Source: Protopterus annectens (Eukaryota; Chordata; Ceratodontiformes; Protopteridae). From it: a stretch of 64,000 bases of DNA. Location: assembly GCF_019279795.1 (NCBI RefSeq), contig NC_056726.1, positions 1,137,121,410 through 1,137,185,409 on the forward strand. Reading direction: 5' to 3'. The notes beneath the pieces were generated by a model. The model was given only the letters and a program-made list of their open reading frames with translations. It did no database searches and had not been told where the DNA came from. Numbering within the stretch: position 1 is the first letter of the stretch; each line of letters starts with the position of its first letter. Made by a program: the position numbers and the translations under genes. Shown here in pieces: positions 36,974 through 48,115 of this stretch.

Positions 36974-37439
36974 CAAAAGCTCTGTTTGAAATCCTGCCTA
37001 ACTGCAAAAGCTCCATTTGAAATCCTGCCTAACCTCTGTCCTAATGCACACACCCACCTTCATCATATTTGGAGTCTATGTGAAATCCTGCTGCAATCCA
37101 TAACTGCAAAGTCCCAGCAGCTCCTACTAAGTCCCAGTGCCCACAAATCCATTCAAAGTCCCCACGCCAAGCATGCATGTGTTGAATCCAGCCTACAGTT
37201 CCGAGCAAACACAGACTGCAGATGCTGCAGTCCAATCCACTTCCAGTCCATGCAGTTGTAATGCATAGACTTCTGGGGCATCTGTAGACTGGTATCTTCT
37301 TTCCTAATCTGAACTGGTTAAACAGCAGTCCATATTTGAATTCCGAGCATGCATGCACGAAGTTCTGAGACTCACTAATTATTTTTTTTTTCTGTTTTGC
37401 AGTTGGGAGGCCAGCAGTCCTGCAATCCAATAGCATGAG

Positions 37440-38470
37440 CTACCACTGACTACAAGTGACCTAGCTGTACTCAGTTTCTTCCCATGTGAATGCACTTTTT
37501 CATTCCATTCCCCTACCCTTTGCTAAAGTTCTTGTTCAGAGTCTACCTGTAATGCCACACCATCTGCATACAGCCAATTTGTTAAGCTGTCCATTCCAAC
37601 CTGCTTGCTAATGTAGTCCGTCCCCAGTATGAACAGAGTGGTCTAAAAGTTGAATTCTGATGTATGCCCACTCCCACTGGGTACTCCTCAGTAAGACCGG
37701 ACAGTCTTCATACTTGAGTCATTGGGTCCTTGTACATAGCTTGAACTACGTACTGCCCAAATCAGCTTTCTTGGGGCCTTGACATATGCTTTCTCCAAGT
37801 CAAAGGATGGCCAGTTGGACTCTTTCCTCATTTCTATATCCTCCTCTAGTGTCTGTCTCACTGCACACATCAGGTTAATTGCACTGCATCCTGATCTGAA
37901 TTGGAAGCGCTGATTTTCCATGGTACTCTCTACTACTCTAGATATTCATTTATCAATAACCCTCTCCAGAACTTGCATGCAGTGTAACAGGAGTTTGATA
38001 CCTTTATACTCCCCACCCTTGTGAATGTCCACTTAGTCTTAAACATTGGCACTAGAATGTTTATTCTCCAGTCATCTGGGATACATTCTTCTCTCCATAC
38101 TGCTATGAGCACCCTCAGAAACTTTTTCTTTCCTATCTCACTCAACCATCTTCATCATCTCTGTTGTGAACTCATCTGAGTCTGCTACTTTCCTGACTTC
38201 ATTTTCCTTAGTACTGTTCTTACATCCTCTATGGTGGGCTCCTCCTCTTCTGTCACTGTAGGCTCTGTCTGGATCAGTGCAACTTCTGTGAGATTTTCTT
38301 CATTGAGAAGCTGCAGGAAGTACTCATTCCATCTGCCTTTGATGTCCTGTGGACTGGTGAGCAGGTGGTTGCTGGCATACATTATGAAGGGTGTCTGACT
38401 ATCTTCTTTATCTTTTTGTATTTGCCTTGCGACATGATAGAGTTTCTTTGTGCCATTCACTGCCATTCAC
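37440..38470 (-). pseudogene. RTE-like LINE RT fragment
   Basis: Minus-strand pieces in order: QDIKGRWNEYFLQLLNEEN and EDVRTVLRKMKSGK (38466-38185), WREECIPDDWRINILVPMFK (about 38100), QRFQFRSGCSAINLMCAVRQ and FDLEKAYVKAPRKLIW (37921-37750, motif A with Asp), then LYADGVALQV (about 37560, motif C with the second Asp replaced by Gly). The LINE is broken by stops. Confidence 0.85.
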
Positions 38471-38479
38471 TGAAACACA

Positions 38480-38620
38480 TTTCAGAAGTTAGTAAAGTGC
38501 TTCTAATGCCTTTTCCCCTGTCTGTATTCAAGTGCAGCCTAGCTGTATGGATGGAAAACAGAAGATTTACTCTAGGATTGTCCCCTGTAATACTAATGGA
38601 CAGAAGTAACCCCTAAATGC
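38480..38620 (+). pseudogene. CR1-like LINE (family B) terminal fragment
   Basis: Encodes SVFKCSLAVWMENRRFTLGL then SPVILMDRSNP, the family's C-terminal end. Very short. Confidence 0.7.
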
Positions 38621-38886
38621 TTTATCCCATACATGTATCCACTCAAATGATCCCAGTTACTGTCATTAGCATTACTATATAATTATCAACCAAGCAATGA
38701 GTAAGGCCGAACTACAACCAAATGGGACAGATTAATTTGAGCACAAAAACTGAAACTGGCTAGGCTTAAAATGGCCCACAAGGGCAGCTAGCCTAGTACT
38801 TACCTACAAGCCTATAATTCTATATGCTGCAGTGATAGAGGGGAAAGAAACAGTGTAAAATGGTTGGTTATTTATTATCAAGGAGG

Positions 38887-38924
38887 AGAAGCAGGTGTTG
38901 TCCCCCCTGAAAACACCTGCTTCT
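38887..38924. repeat. Short perfect inverted repeat
   Basis: Arms agaagcaggtgtt (38887-38899) and aacacctgcttct (38912-38924) around a 12-base spacer with a run of six C. Purpose unknown. Confidence 0.75.
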
Positions 38925-38959
38925 CTTCCTGTCACCCTTACAGTAATTGCAAAAAGAAA

Positions 38960-40560
38960 GTTACATGTAAAATGAGGGGGAAGATGAGATTCTGTTAGAC
39001 TTTTGGAAACCAGCTATCAAAACTGCTTAATGAATTTCTAAGTACAAGACAGATTCCTGGGCCTTGGAATTACATAGTAGTGTGGATGATACCTAAGGAA
39101 GGTAAGAATCCTAAGCTGTCAGCCTCCCATTGGCCCTATCAGTGTTAAAACATGACCATAAAATTGCTTTGATATTGTTACTCAGATGCCTAGAACAACA
39201 GATTCCTGGTTTGGGTGAGATGAATCATTCTTGGTTTCTGGAAGGAAGGCATATGTTTGACAAAATTATTAGAACTTCAGTAAGCACTGGAGATGCCCAA
39301 CAAAGTGGAAGAAAGGGGTTTTGATCACCTTAGATATCAAAAATAATTTTATAGGGAAGAATTGTGTTACCAAGAATCCAAGCAAAAAAATTAATGAGTT
39401 GTTCTGTTTGGTATGCAGTTAAAGACCTAGGTAAAATGCATACGAGGCTCTTAACATCATTTATAGTAACTAAGTGAAACTAGGCAAGGTTCGTATCTCT
39501 CAACAAATTTTTTTTTGTCTTGTACCTGGAAATGTTCACTGCAGCAATTAGAGCTTCTGCCAAAGAGCATAGCGATTTGGGTGGGATAGAGCATAAAATG
39601 GCTTTATATGCCAAAACAATTGTTGTATCACTTTGTAGACCTGACTAGAATCTGATAGAGCTGTTTTGGCATATTCAGAAATTGTGATATAGTAGGATGT
39701 AAGATAAACAGAAAGAGTGAAAAAAAATAGTATATGGATAAACCATACACCTCAGCTTGATATTTCAGTACAACATCCACATCTTTGAAAATCAAAGGGC
39801 TTTAAATACCTGGACATATGGTTTGGCAATGCATTACTTGCCTTCATGAAGAAAAATACATATGAGGAATCCCTCAGTAGAATTAATGATGATATTAGAA
39901 TATGGAAGATGATAAAACTAGAGTCATATTAGCATACTCAGGTGATTATATTTTTATCGTACCCCTATGATTATATGCTTTTCAGTCCTTCCCAGCTTAC
40001 TGTCTTTTTGATTTTATGAAGACTGTAAAAAGAGTTATAGCTGACTTCATTTGAAATAAGACTGTACTCTGGGTTTTTGTAGGAGCATTTAATTTTATCG
40101 TATACTAGGGATAGTTGGAAGTGCCAGATTCAAAAAGGTACTATAAAGTAGCTCAAATTAATATATAATGTCAAGTGTAGGCCAGAAGATATATTTTTAA
40201 ATGGAAAACATTAGCTTGGACTCTATGTGGAGATAAGCGATAAAATGAAAGTGAACCTCTTTGGTATTGTCTGCAAAATCTGGGCTCAGGCCCATATTTC
40301 TTGAGGCAATCAATTATAGTTCTAAGGTTTTTACTAAAGGTTAAACATGCAGTGGAATGGAGAATTGCATGCTGCGAGTTGGGCACAAGAGTGGAAAGTG
40401 GATTTAGAGTATGTAAACAGAGAGGTAGAAGTACGCTCTTGTTGTTTTGGGAGACCAAAGTATACAGTGGGAATTTCAGCTGAATGGAAGGCCATCACAT
40501 TTGACTTTTATCTTAAAAGAGGTATGGAAAATGCAATATAAAGGTATTATTTCAACAGTG
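38960..40560 (+). pseudogene. Tx1-type LINE ORF2 remnant
   Basis: Degenerate plus-strand frames: SVLKHDHKIALILLLRCLEQ, a template-grip region, then QQIPGLGEMNHSWFLEGRHM and QQSGRKG (39130-39324), as in the RT of Tx1/L1-type elements before motif A. Downstream to 40560 only scattered similarity remains (for example KYLDIWFGN-like text near 39800). Many stops. Distinct from the minus-strand L1-type copy at 10.6-17.9 kb. Confidence 0.7.
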
Positions 40561-41278
40561 AAAATTTAACAGCAGTGCTAAGATATCAAGATAGGCAGCA
40601 TGTCATAGTTACCATGGTGATACAACTGAAAATACCATGACAAATTCAAATTGACAAATATAAATTAACAAACGGAAAAAAAATGGTGGTGCAGCTATGT
40701 TAGCTCATGATACAGGATTGCTTAAGCTGTCTTATTTTTCTGGCAAAAAAAAATGAGACAATCATTTTCCAGTCATTTAAATGAACTTACAGCAGAAAGA
40801 AAATTCTGGAAATGAAGTATTCAATTGTGCCATGATTCCCTGCTAACTATGGAGTATCTGGGGTCTATAACATTCACACAACTGCTAGAATTCAACATCC
40901 TAACCAAACAAGTTTCAAAGTACCTAAATCAGGAAATGGAAGGTTCTGAAACAATCAAGATGAAACCGAAAGGGAAGAGATGTAACAGAACCAGGAAAAG
41001 AGGCTGTAGAGCTGGAATTGCTGCCAGATTGAAAACAAAGCCTCACAGACCTGCACTTCCCTCAATTCTGTTAGCAAATGTATGCTCATTAGACAACAAG
41101 ATGGACTTTTGCAGGCTAGATATCACCACACAAACAAGGTGAAAAATTCCTGTCTGTTAATCTTTACAGAGACTTGGTTAAATAACAGGATTAGTGACAG
41201 TGCTGTCACCCTTGATGGTTTCACTTTGTTCACAGCTGATAGGAACCTAGTTCTATGGGGAAAAGCTAAAGGAGGGGA

Positions 41279-41623
41279 GTGTGCATTTTTGTGAATAATA
41301 ACTGGTACAAAAACTGTAACATTGTGAATGAACATTGCTCTGTAAATGTGGAATTTCTGATACTGAAATGCAGACCTTTTTATGTGCCCAGAGAACTAAA
41401 TGGTGTCTATGTAGCAGCTGTATATATACCACCAAGTACTAACATCACTGAAGCACTGAATATACTGCGTAAAACTATATGTGAACTGCAGTGCGATAAT
41501 TCTGACTGTGCATTTATGACAGCTGGTGACTTCAGCAAAGCCGATCTCAGAGAGGTGCTACCCAATTTTTATCAAATTGTGGATTTTCCCACAAGGGGAT
41601 CAAATACTCTGGACAAGGTTTAA
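41279..41623 (+). pseudogene. L2-type LINE endonuclease fragment
   Basis: 115 codons of the apurinic-type endonuclease: VAAVYIPPSTNITEAL and AFMTAGDFSKADLREVLPNF, with the GDF(N) motif carrying Ser for Asn. It ends at RGSNTLDKV, where the family continues to a conserved SDH motif; here a SINE piece begins. Confidence 0.8.
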
Positions 41624-41629
41624 ACTAAC

Positions 41630-41756
41630 ATAAAACATAACAAAGACATGCATCTGGAGCGTTTCTTCCCAGGCTGATGTTGAAAATTGGCTTTGTTCCA
41701 AGTCAGACTTTCCCAGTAAACAAATGTTAAATAAATTAAATAAATAAATAAAACAG
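41630..41756 (+). mobile_element. SINE 3' half inserted in LINE
   Basis: acaaagacatgcatctggag to gtcagactttcccagtaaac then an ATAA run. Matches the 3' half of the SINE at 24765-25015. The LINE frame resumes right after it (VSDHISIKL-like). Confidence 0.8.
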
Positions 41757-41965
41757 TCATACATACCTGTACAACAGCCAGACCTGGGTGTCTCTGATCA
41801 CATCTCCATAAAACTAATACCAGCTTACAAACCTCTCTTGATCAGAGATAAGCCCACTGTGAAACAAAACAGGGTCTGGCATGAAGAAGCCATGGAAAGT
41901 CTCAGGGACTGCTTTAAAACCACAACTGGGATGTCTTCAGGGAGGCAGCCAAGGTAAACAATCTG

Positions 41966-42427
41966 GTGAACGTAGATGAATATATTGAGACAACTATAGC
42001 TTATATATCCAAATGCTTGGCGGATGTAATGACCATCAAAAATATTAAAGTAAGAGCCAACCAAAAACAAGGGCTAAACAGCAAGGTGTACAAGTTGCTT
42101 AGCGCAAGAAACACTGCTTTCAGGGCAAAGGATAAGAAGGGTTTAAATGTGGCAAAGGGTAATCCAAAAAAGGGTATGAAGGAGGCCAAGAGGGAGTTTG
42201 GAAAGAGGATACAAGGATGTTTTGAGTTTGTGAAAGACTCAAGAAACCTGTGGCATGGTATTCAACAGCTAACTGACTACAAGACCAAGTCAGCTCAGTG
42301 CAATGATAGCACTGAATTTATGGACAATCTAAACACATTTTGTGGCAAGTTTAAAGAGAAGAACAACCTGAAGGCTGTAAAGCTTTTCAATGACCAAAAG
42401 TATTCAACTTCAATGCTGTGGATGTAA
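41966..42427 (+). pseudogene. L2-type LINE linker between EN and RT
   Basis: 153 codons including VDEYIETTIAYISKCLADVM, LNSKVYKLLSARNTAFRAKD, KREFGKRIQGCFEFVKDSRN and NTFCGKFKE. These are the conserved steps of the region before the RT in this LINE group. Confidence 0.85.
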
Positions 42428-42627
42428 GGAACCAGCTGAGGAAAGTGAACCCCAGGAAGGCTGCTGGCCCTGATAACATTCTGGAGAAAGTGTAAAAAAA
42501 AAAACAACTCTTGCTGGATAAAGCACCTTCAAATCGAGAAGAATCAATAGTGTAGAAAATAAAAGATGAATCTCCAGTAGATAAAACACAGATTTATTGA
42601 TACACAACACGAACAGACTGCAGTAGG

Positions 42628-42668
42628 GGTGCGCTTTTTCGTTATGTTTATGTTTTCATCAGACATCA
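42628..42668 (-). ncRNA. Degenerate hammerhead core (left arm)
   Basis: Minus strand: CUGAUGA (42662-42656), GAAA (42640-42637) and GCGC. Stem II bases hardly pair and GAAA is followed by extra A residues, so activity is unlikely. Confidence 0.5.
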
Positions 42669-42798
42669 AGGCAGCCTAAAACCATCTGTTTAATCAGAAT
42701 AAAAATAATAGTAATGTAAATTACTGAAGTGGAAACATCATAAAATCTTAAAAACACATGTTAATGTCTTAAAGGTCTATTAGCTAAAAAAGGTTTAA

Positions 42799-43359
42799 GT
42801 GCTATTCTATCATTTAGACCAAATTTATGCGCCTGTAATTCTTAACAGATTACTTTGTTATGATAGGGTTGAAAGACCGAATGAGTCACTAACCAAGACG
42901 GGTACCTACCCCTGTCATACATGCAATCAATGCAGACATATATCCAACACTGATTGTTTTATACATCCCCATACCAAACGCACTTATTTTTTCAGATGCT
43001 ATGCCGATTGCAAGTCCGATTGTTTGGTATACATAGCCAGATGCCAGCAATGTTTAATCTTCTATGTTGGCATGACAACCAGAACCTTACGAGAACGTAT
43101 TAGGGAGCATATTTATGCTATAGGTAAATGTAATACCACCAATGCCCTAGCTAAACACACAAAGGAACTAGGACCAGCACACTGCTTTAAATTTCAGGTT
43201 CTTGAGCTAGTAGGTAAAAATGGCAGACTAGGGGATATCAAAAACAAAGTTGAGGAAAGAGAAGGGAAGTGGATATTAAAATTACAGGCGCATAAATTTG
43301 GTCTAAATGATAGAATGGCACTTAAACCTTTTTTAGCTAATAGACCTTTAAGACATTAA
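42799..43359 (+). CDS. PLE GIY-YIG endonuclease fragment
   Basis: 186-codon frame. The first 15 or so residues come from the inverted arm. The native part starts near 42850: a CxxCxxC cluster (PCHTCNQCRH), a Cys-rich step, LVYIARCQQC, FYVGMTTRTLRERIREHIY (GIY-YIG with Tyr-Val-Gly for YIG), and a Glu in VEEREGKWILKL. It ends PFLANRPLRH, parallel to PFLKNRKIPK of the intact PLE. The RT is missing, so this is a fragment even though its frame is open. About half of its residues look different from the PLE at 1724-7122, so it belongs to another family. Confidence 0.85.
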   Translation: MLFYHLDQIYAPVILNRLLCYDRVERPNESLTKTGTYPCHTCNQCRHISNTDCFIHPHTKRTYFFRCYADCKSDCLVYIARCQQCLIFYVGMTTRTLRERIREHIYAIGKCNTTNALAKHTKELGPAHCFKFQVLELVGKNGRLGDIKNKVEEREGKWILKLQAHKFGLNDRMALKPFLANRPLRH

Positions 43360-43489
43360 CATGTGTTTTTAAGATTTTATGATGTTTCCACTTCAGTAAT
43401 TTACATTACTATTATTTTTATTCTGATTTGCTAGTTTAAGCATATGACCTGTGAGTCATACCTATTTAAACAGATGGTTTTTAGGCTGC

Positions 43490-43545
43490 CTTGATGTCTG
43501 ATGAATGAAGATAAATAACATAACGTGAAAGCGCTCAACTTGCAG
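43490..43545 (+). ncRNA. Degenerate hammerhead core (right arm)
   Basis: CTGATGA (43498-43504), then a stem II region without good pairing, GTGAAA and GCGCTC (43525-43536). The order matches the other PLE ribozymes. Function is doubtful because stem II is lost. Confidence 0.5.
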
Positions 43546-43636
43546 TCTCTGTTAGTTGTGTATCAAATAATAAACCTGTGTTTTATCTACTGGATTTCAT
43601 CTTTTAAGTTTGGCTCTCATGGCACCTTATTTTCTA

Positions 43637-44024
43637 CATTCTGTAGAAAGTATTGAAAGGTTGTGCAGACCAAATCAGCATACTTCTGATGGACTTCTTC
43701 ACTACCTCTTTGTCCAGGAAAAAGTACTAGCATGCTTCGAAGTTACCAACATAATCCCTCTGCCCACAAAAGCCAACCCACCTGTTTAAATGATTGCAGG
43801 CCAGTGGCCCTTACATCAACTGTAGTGAAATTCTTCAAAAGACTGGTTAAGAGGCTGACTAAAGTACTACTCCAATCCTTTGACCAGCTGCAGTTTGCCT
43901 ACTGGGCAAACAGATCAACTGCTAATGCCATTTCAGTGTCACTTAACCTCACATTGGAACATCTTGAAAAGAACAATTATGCCAAGCTGTTGTTCATAGA
44001 TTTCAGCTTAGCATTCAATATTTT
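43637..44024 (+). pseudogene. L2-type LINE RT, middle part
   Basis: Resumes after the PLE as ILxKVLKGCADQISILLMDF, then CFEVTNIIPLPTK, LNDCRPVALTSTVVKFFKRL, LQFAYWANRSTANAISVSL and LLFIDFSLAFN (motif A). One stop falls within the duplicated target (tag for gag). Confidence 0.85.
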
Positions 44025-44270
44025 ATTTATTTATTTATTTTACATTTGTTAACCAGGGGTGTCTGAGACGAAAAGGCCATTTTTTTCAGCAGAGGCCCAG
44101 GGAGAAAAGCTCCACATAGAAAAATGACAGATACACTTAATTATTTAGACATGATCAGTATACACACAAATTACAAAAGACATGTTTTTACAGTGGTATG
44201 CAGCACATCAACAGTTACAGTGGAGAGAACAAACAAAAAATATTAATTTAAAATAAAGGTAATTCATAGA
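44025..44270 (-). mobile_element. SINE/LINE-tail insertion, minus orientation
   Basis: Starts with (TTTA)n then catttgttaaccaggggtgt; the complement (ccctgggcctctgctgaaaa, aacaaatgtaaaataaataa) is the tail shared by the SINEs and LINE family A. It cuts the L2 frame just after motif A (FNI). The LINE resumes near 44277 with IPVQLIEKLINLGI. Confidence 0.7.
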
Positions 44271-44276
44271 TTTGTG

Positions 44277-45153
44277 GTATGCTGATTCCAGTGCAACTTA
44301 TAGAAAAGCTAATCAACCTTGGCATAAATAAAGAGCTGTGCAAGTGGATCCTTGATTTCCTGACTGGAAGACCACAAAGGACCTGTGCTGGTAACAACAC
44401 TTCAGAGAGGATTACAATCAACTTTGGAGTAACCCAGGGCTGTCTGCTGAGTCCTCTGCTTTCACATTCCTTGCGCATGACTGCTCTGTGAAAGCTAGCA
44501 ACAATCACATCATCAAATTCACAGATGACACCACAGTGGTGGGACTTACAGATTTTGATGATGACAGTGGGTGTAGGAATGAAGTCAAGTCCCTAACTGA
44601 ATAGTGCAATAAAAACAATTTGGACCTGAATGTCAATAAAACAAAAGAAATTATTATTGACTTCAGAAAGAGCTCTGCCATGCATCTGTCCCTCAAGATC
44701 AATGGTGAAGAAGTGGAGAAAGTCCAAACTACAAAGTTCCTGGGGGTACATATATCAGAGGATCTTTCTTGGAGTACAAACACAGGCCAGCTAATTAAAA
44801 AAGCCCACCAGTGACTACACTTCCTAAGAAGGCTGAGAAAAGCAATGATCTCTATGAATGCTCTAAGAATCTTCTACAGAGGAGCCATTGAGAGCATTAT
44901 CACCAGCAGCTTCACTGTATGGTTCAGAAACAGCACAATGGCCGAAAGGGAGAAGCTGCAAAGAATAATAAGAACAGCAGAAAAGATTGTGGGCACTAGT
45001 CTTCTTACCCTACAGGAACTCTTTGAAATGAAATGTAAAAAGAGGTTGCACAAAATACTGAGTGACACTTCTCATCCAGCATATATCGGTTCACTAAACT
45101 TTCTTCTGGTAGAAGGTTACAGAGTATCTGCTGCAGGGCCTCCAGATTCATGA
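44277..45153 (+). pseudogene. L2-type LINE RT C-terminal half
   Basis: IPVQLIEKLINLGINKELCK, ILDFLTGRPQRT, INFGVTQGCLLSPLL (motif B), FTDDTTVVGLTD (motif C, FTDD), NNLDLNVNKTKEIIIDFRKS, TKFLGVHISEDLSWSTN, then KAMISMNALRIFYRGAIESI, EKLQRIIRTAEKIVG and DTSHPAYIGSLNFL. Two or more frame changes. Confidence 0.88.
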
Positions 45154-45653
45154 TCAGGTTTTATCCAACTGCAATAAGACTCATTAATGCAGACATAAAT
45201 CTGGATGTATCAAAACTATAATAGATTGTTACGCTCTCATTCTTTTGTTTTTTGTTTTTTTTCATACAGTAATTCTGTTTATTTATTGCATACTAAAATT
45301 AATATATTCTCTTTCAAGTGCAATTCCAGAATTCTAATCACTTCCTTATGTGCAATATCACCCAATCTCACCTATGTGTATACTGTACTTTTATTTTTAT
45401 GTGTCAATCATCTAGTAGTCAGTGTTGTCCAGTGTATATAACAGTATACAAGCATGTGCATCAACTGCCTAGATATTTACATATGTACTATAGTTACTAT
45501 TTATTCTTTAATACCTATCACGTCTGTCTTTTTGTGTTTCTTTTCTCCTGTAAAAGAGCTGACACTTGAAATTTGTTTGGGTGGCACTTGTGTTTCCTAA
45601 ATGACAATGAGGTTTCTTTGAATCTTTCAATTTATTATAAGTAAAGTTGAATC

Positions 45654-46115
45654 CTTTTTTCAGGTGAATGAATCTTATGCACACAGATCTGATATGGAAA
45701 TAACTTTATAAGCCTTGTATTAGATATGTCTCCTAACACAGTATGCTATTTAGGCTAGAAGATTTAGGATATTTGCATGAAAGTATCTCCACCTGTATTC
45801 TTAAACACACCCTTCTGGAATTCAGAACATCTTCACTCAGTTATCTGGTTATTGCTGGGGGTCTAACCAGGAACAAAGATTAACCAGAGACATGTTTTCT
45901 AGGAAGATTACCTTTTTCTCAAATTCAGTACTACTGTCAAAGCTATTATTCTATTTACGTGTTGATCCCAAAAACAATCTGCCTCCAAATGGAAAAAAGT
46001 CTATTATTTTTGATGAAGAAAATTGTTAAGAAAGAAGTTGCAAAGTAACAGAAAGCTAATTTTACTACAAAGAAACTGGTTGTCATTAACTGCCCAACTT
46101 ATTAATTCATGCTAA
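45654..46115. other. No gene seen
   Basis: Flank of the L2-type LINE; mixed sequence with no recognised element. Confidence 0.45.
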
Positions 46116-46331
46116 GCCTAACCCTAACCCTAATTCTCCCCCTAAATCTAACCCCACCCCTAACCCTAAACCTAACCCTGCCCTTAACCCTAACTCTGCA
46201 CCTTACCTTAGAAAAGCTCTTTTCACAGTAATACCACCTAACAAGACAGGCAAAGACAGTGAAACATGCACCAGCAAACAAGTATGACACTAAAACTATC
46301 ACCTTACCTAACCCTTAATCTAACCCTAAGA
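46116..46331. repeat. Degenerate telomere-like (CCCTAA)n tract
   Basis: 46116-46193 is built of CCTAACC variants (cctaaccctaaccctaattc, cccctaaccctaaacctaac), and a shorter piece (aacccttaatctaaccctaa) lies at 46308-46327. Between them is ordinary sequence. An interstitial telomeric-type repeat, well decayed. Confidence 0.8.
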
Positions 46332-46439
46332 AGCCAACATTCAGTCAAACACACTAATCTGTGTCTGTGTTCTGAACTGTTGGTATTCTGATACCGAATT
46401 TCACTTTGTCTGCATGCGGAACTGTCAATATTTTGAACT

Positions 46440-46556
46440 ATAACTATATTTATACCTATATTTATCTATACATATCTATATCTATATCTATATCTGTATC
46501 TATATATATAACTATATCTATAACTATATCTATATGTATCTATATACACATCTAGG
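46440..46556. repeat. (TATCTA)n simple repeat
   Basis: Imperfect TATC/TATA hexamer array just after the telomere-like tract. Confidence 0.9.
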
Positions 46557-46559
46557 TTA

Positions 46560-47740
46560 GTCTGCAATAGATACAATGGAAATTTAAGGAACAAACTAAT
46601 AGAATTGTTTACTGCAGTAAAATGTTATGCAGGAGTATCAATGTATGAGTAAAAGAGATTCAAGGTGCTTGATATGAATCATACAAACTCTTGTGTTGAA
46701 AGAAGCAGACCTGAAGATATATTGAAGTAAATGTGTAAGTGGTAAATGCAACATGTTTATTTGGGTTGTCTAAACGACTATACAGAGGAACAAAACAACT
46801 GATACCAAGAATCGATTTATTTACTTAATTTCATTTATTTTAATGCCAGACCTTTTTGTGCTACTTCACAAATATTGAAGGTAATGACTGGATCACCAGT
46901 CTTTACGTATTTGTTACATTTTGAAAAATGGATTCCAAGAAATTCACTTGAGAATGAATCTTGGAATCCATTTTAAAGACACATAATATAAGTGGATTTA
47001 TGATTGGTGATCCAACCATAATACTTTGTAATACATGGGAAGCTGTCTTGATGTATTTTCACCTATAAAAGTGTGGCGGCACTAAATATTTTATGCCTTT
47101 ATAACTGCAAGATGCTTAACCCAACTAGACACAGTGACCAGTACTGAAGTGCATCATTTTGAGTTAACGACTTTAAGAGCTGATTAACAATTCAATTTGT
47201 CACACTTGGGGATCAGTATGAAGTGAGGGACATCTTTCAAAAACTGTCAGAATTTCATCCCATTGCAGTTCTGTGTACTGTAGCATGACACACAATCTTA
47301 ACCGTGTCCAAAGGTACATAATCAGATCATTATGTGATATGTCTAGAAATTCACCTCAGGAGAGAAGCTTGACAAGTGAATTTTGACATCCATCTCAAGA
47401 ACACTTAACAGGGTTATTCTTACAGAGATTTTCCTGTTCCTATGTACTAGAATATACAGAGAAAGTGTAAGAGCACTATGTGTATTACAATTGCAAGTGC
47501 TTTATAAATAGCCACCACAAAAAAAAAAAAAAAAAAAAAAATAGAAGGGAATTCCAAAATGGTATAAACACCCTGTTAAAAAACGTACTCTAAAATGAAG
47601 TGTTTAAAAGGATTTTAAATCACTTTCAATGTTCTGCTGCCTTTATGTGGTGGCCATTGACCCCTTCTAATGATCTAACGAGAAGAGAGAGCCTAGGTAC
47701 TGAAGAAGGTGCTAACAAATGTTTTGTTAGCACTTTTTTT
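46560..47740. other. Non-coding, with one strong hairpin
   Basis: Contains a perfect 16-bp inverted repeat (aaaatggattccaaga at 46925-46940; complement at 46959-46974) around the loop aattcacttgagaatgaa. A weaker relative lies at 47345-47390 (agaaattcacctcagg ... aagtgaattttgacatcc), suggesting two copies of one small element. A 23-base A run lies at 47519-47541. No gene. Confidence 0.6.
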
Positions 47741-47990
47741 CTTTCATAGGTTCATAGGTTGGTACTGGGGGCTTAGGCCTAGGGCTATATAAGCCCTAGC
47801 TATAACTTTGTTATTTTATCCCACACTATTTACTTCCCTGGACCCCTGTCTAGCAGGGCGACTGAAGTGATCCCTGGGGTGAATTTCCTTTCTCCCCTTT
47901 TAGAAAGGTACTTAACAAGCCTGCCTTTTCCTTGATTCCAGACTATAACCACTATGCTCCACCCATTATAAAAGCTATATGTATCTCACA
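47741..47990 (-). mobile_element. CR1-like LINE (family B) 3' end
   Basis: Begins with ttcataggttcataggttgg, an octamer-type tail, then 180 bp matching 52277-52450 (acttccctggacccctgtct, ctggggtgaatttcctttct), i.e. the complement of the LINE C-terminus and 3' UTR. CR1 elements are known to end in octamer microsatellites. Confidence 0.8.
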
Positions 47991-48115
47991 GATATCAGTG
48001 TAGTACATTTACCATTTTGCTAATTTCAGGGTATAATCAACTCATTAAGTTACTTTTTTAAATATAGCTCAGTAGTACTTGTGGAGGACTAACCATTGTT
48101 TACTTCTTTTAATAG

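Larger units (their letters stand above)
42493..43636 (+). mobile_element. 5'-truncated PLE with inverted ends
   Basis: The right part (about 42845-43636, plus strand) carries the 3' end of a PLE ORF with GIY-YIG, then the 3' region. The left part (about 42527-42842) is an inverted copy of the right end (complement of about 43283-43605), with a 44-bp gap relative to it. Each arm holds a decayed hammerhead core. The insertion is flanked by acattctgNagaaagt (42477-42492 and 43637-43652), which fits a 16-bp target duplication, and cuts the LINE RT at AGPDNILEKV. Terminal inverted fragments of this sort are common in PLE copies. Confidence 0.88.
40825..45650 (+). mobile_element. L2/Rex1-type LINE, near full-length but broken
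   Basis: Begins with [20 protein letters not shown] and [17 protein letters not shown]. Next come endonuclease landmarks (FTETWLNNRISD, VAAVYIPPS, TAGDFSKADLRE; 41050-41620), the linker (41966-42427), an RT start (VRNQLRKVNPRKAAGPDNI, to 42486), LNDCRPVALTSTVVKFFKRL and LLFIDFSLAFN (43770-44022, motif A), FGVTQGCLLSPLL (44424-44463) and FTDDTTVVGL (44519-44548), then the C-terminal domain to 45150. The 3' UTR ends in cctaaatgacaatgaggttt. Two SINE-type pieces and one PLE interrupt it. Stops and frameshifts show it is dead. Confidence 0.85.

Noticed and set aside
46102..46302. Arg-Val-rich 66-residue frame
   Set aside because: It is the translation of the degenerate telomere-like repeat.
46116..46331. 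Chromosome end
   Set aside because: Repeats are short, degenerate and followed on both sides by ordinary transposon-bearing sequence.
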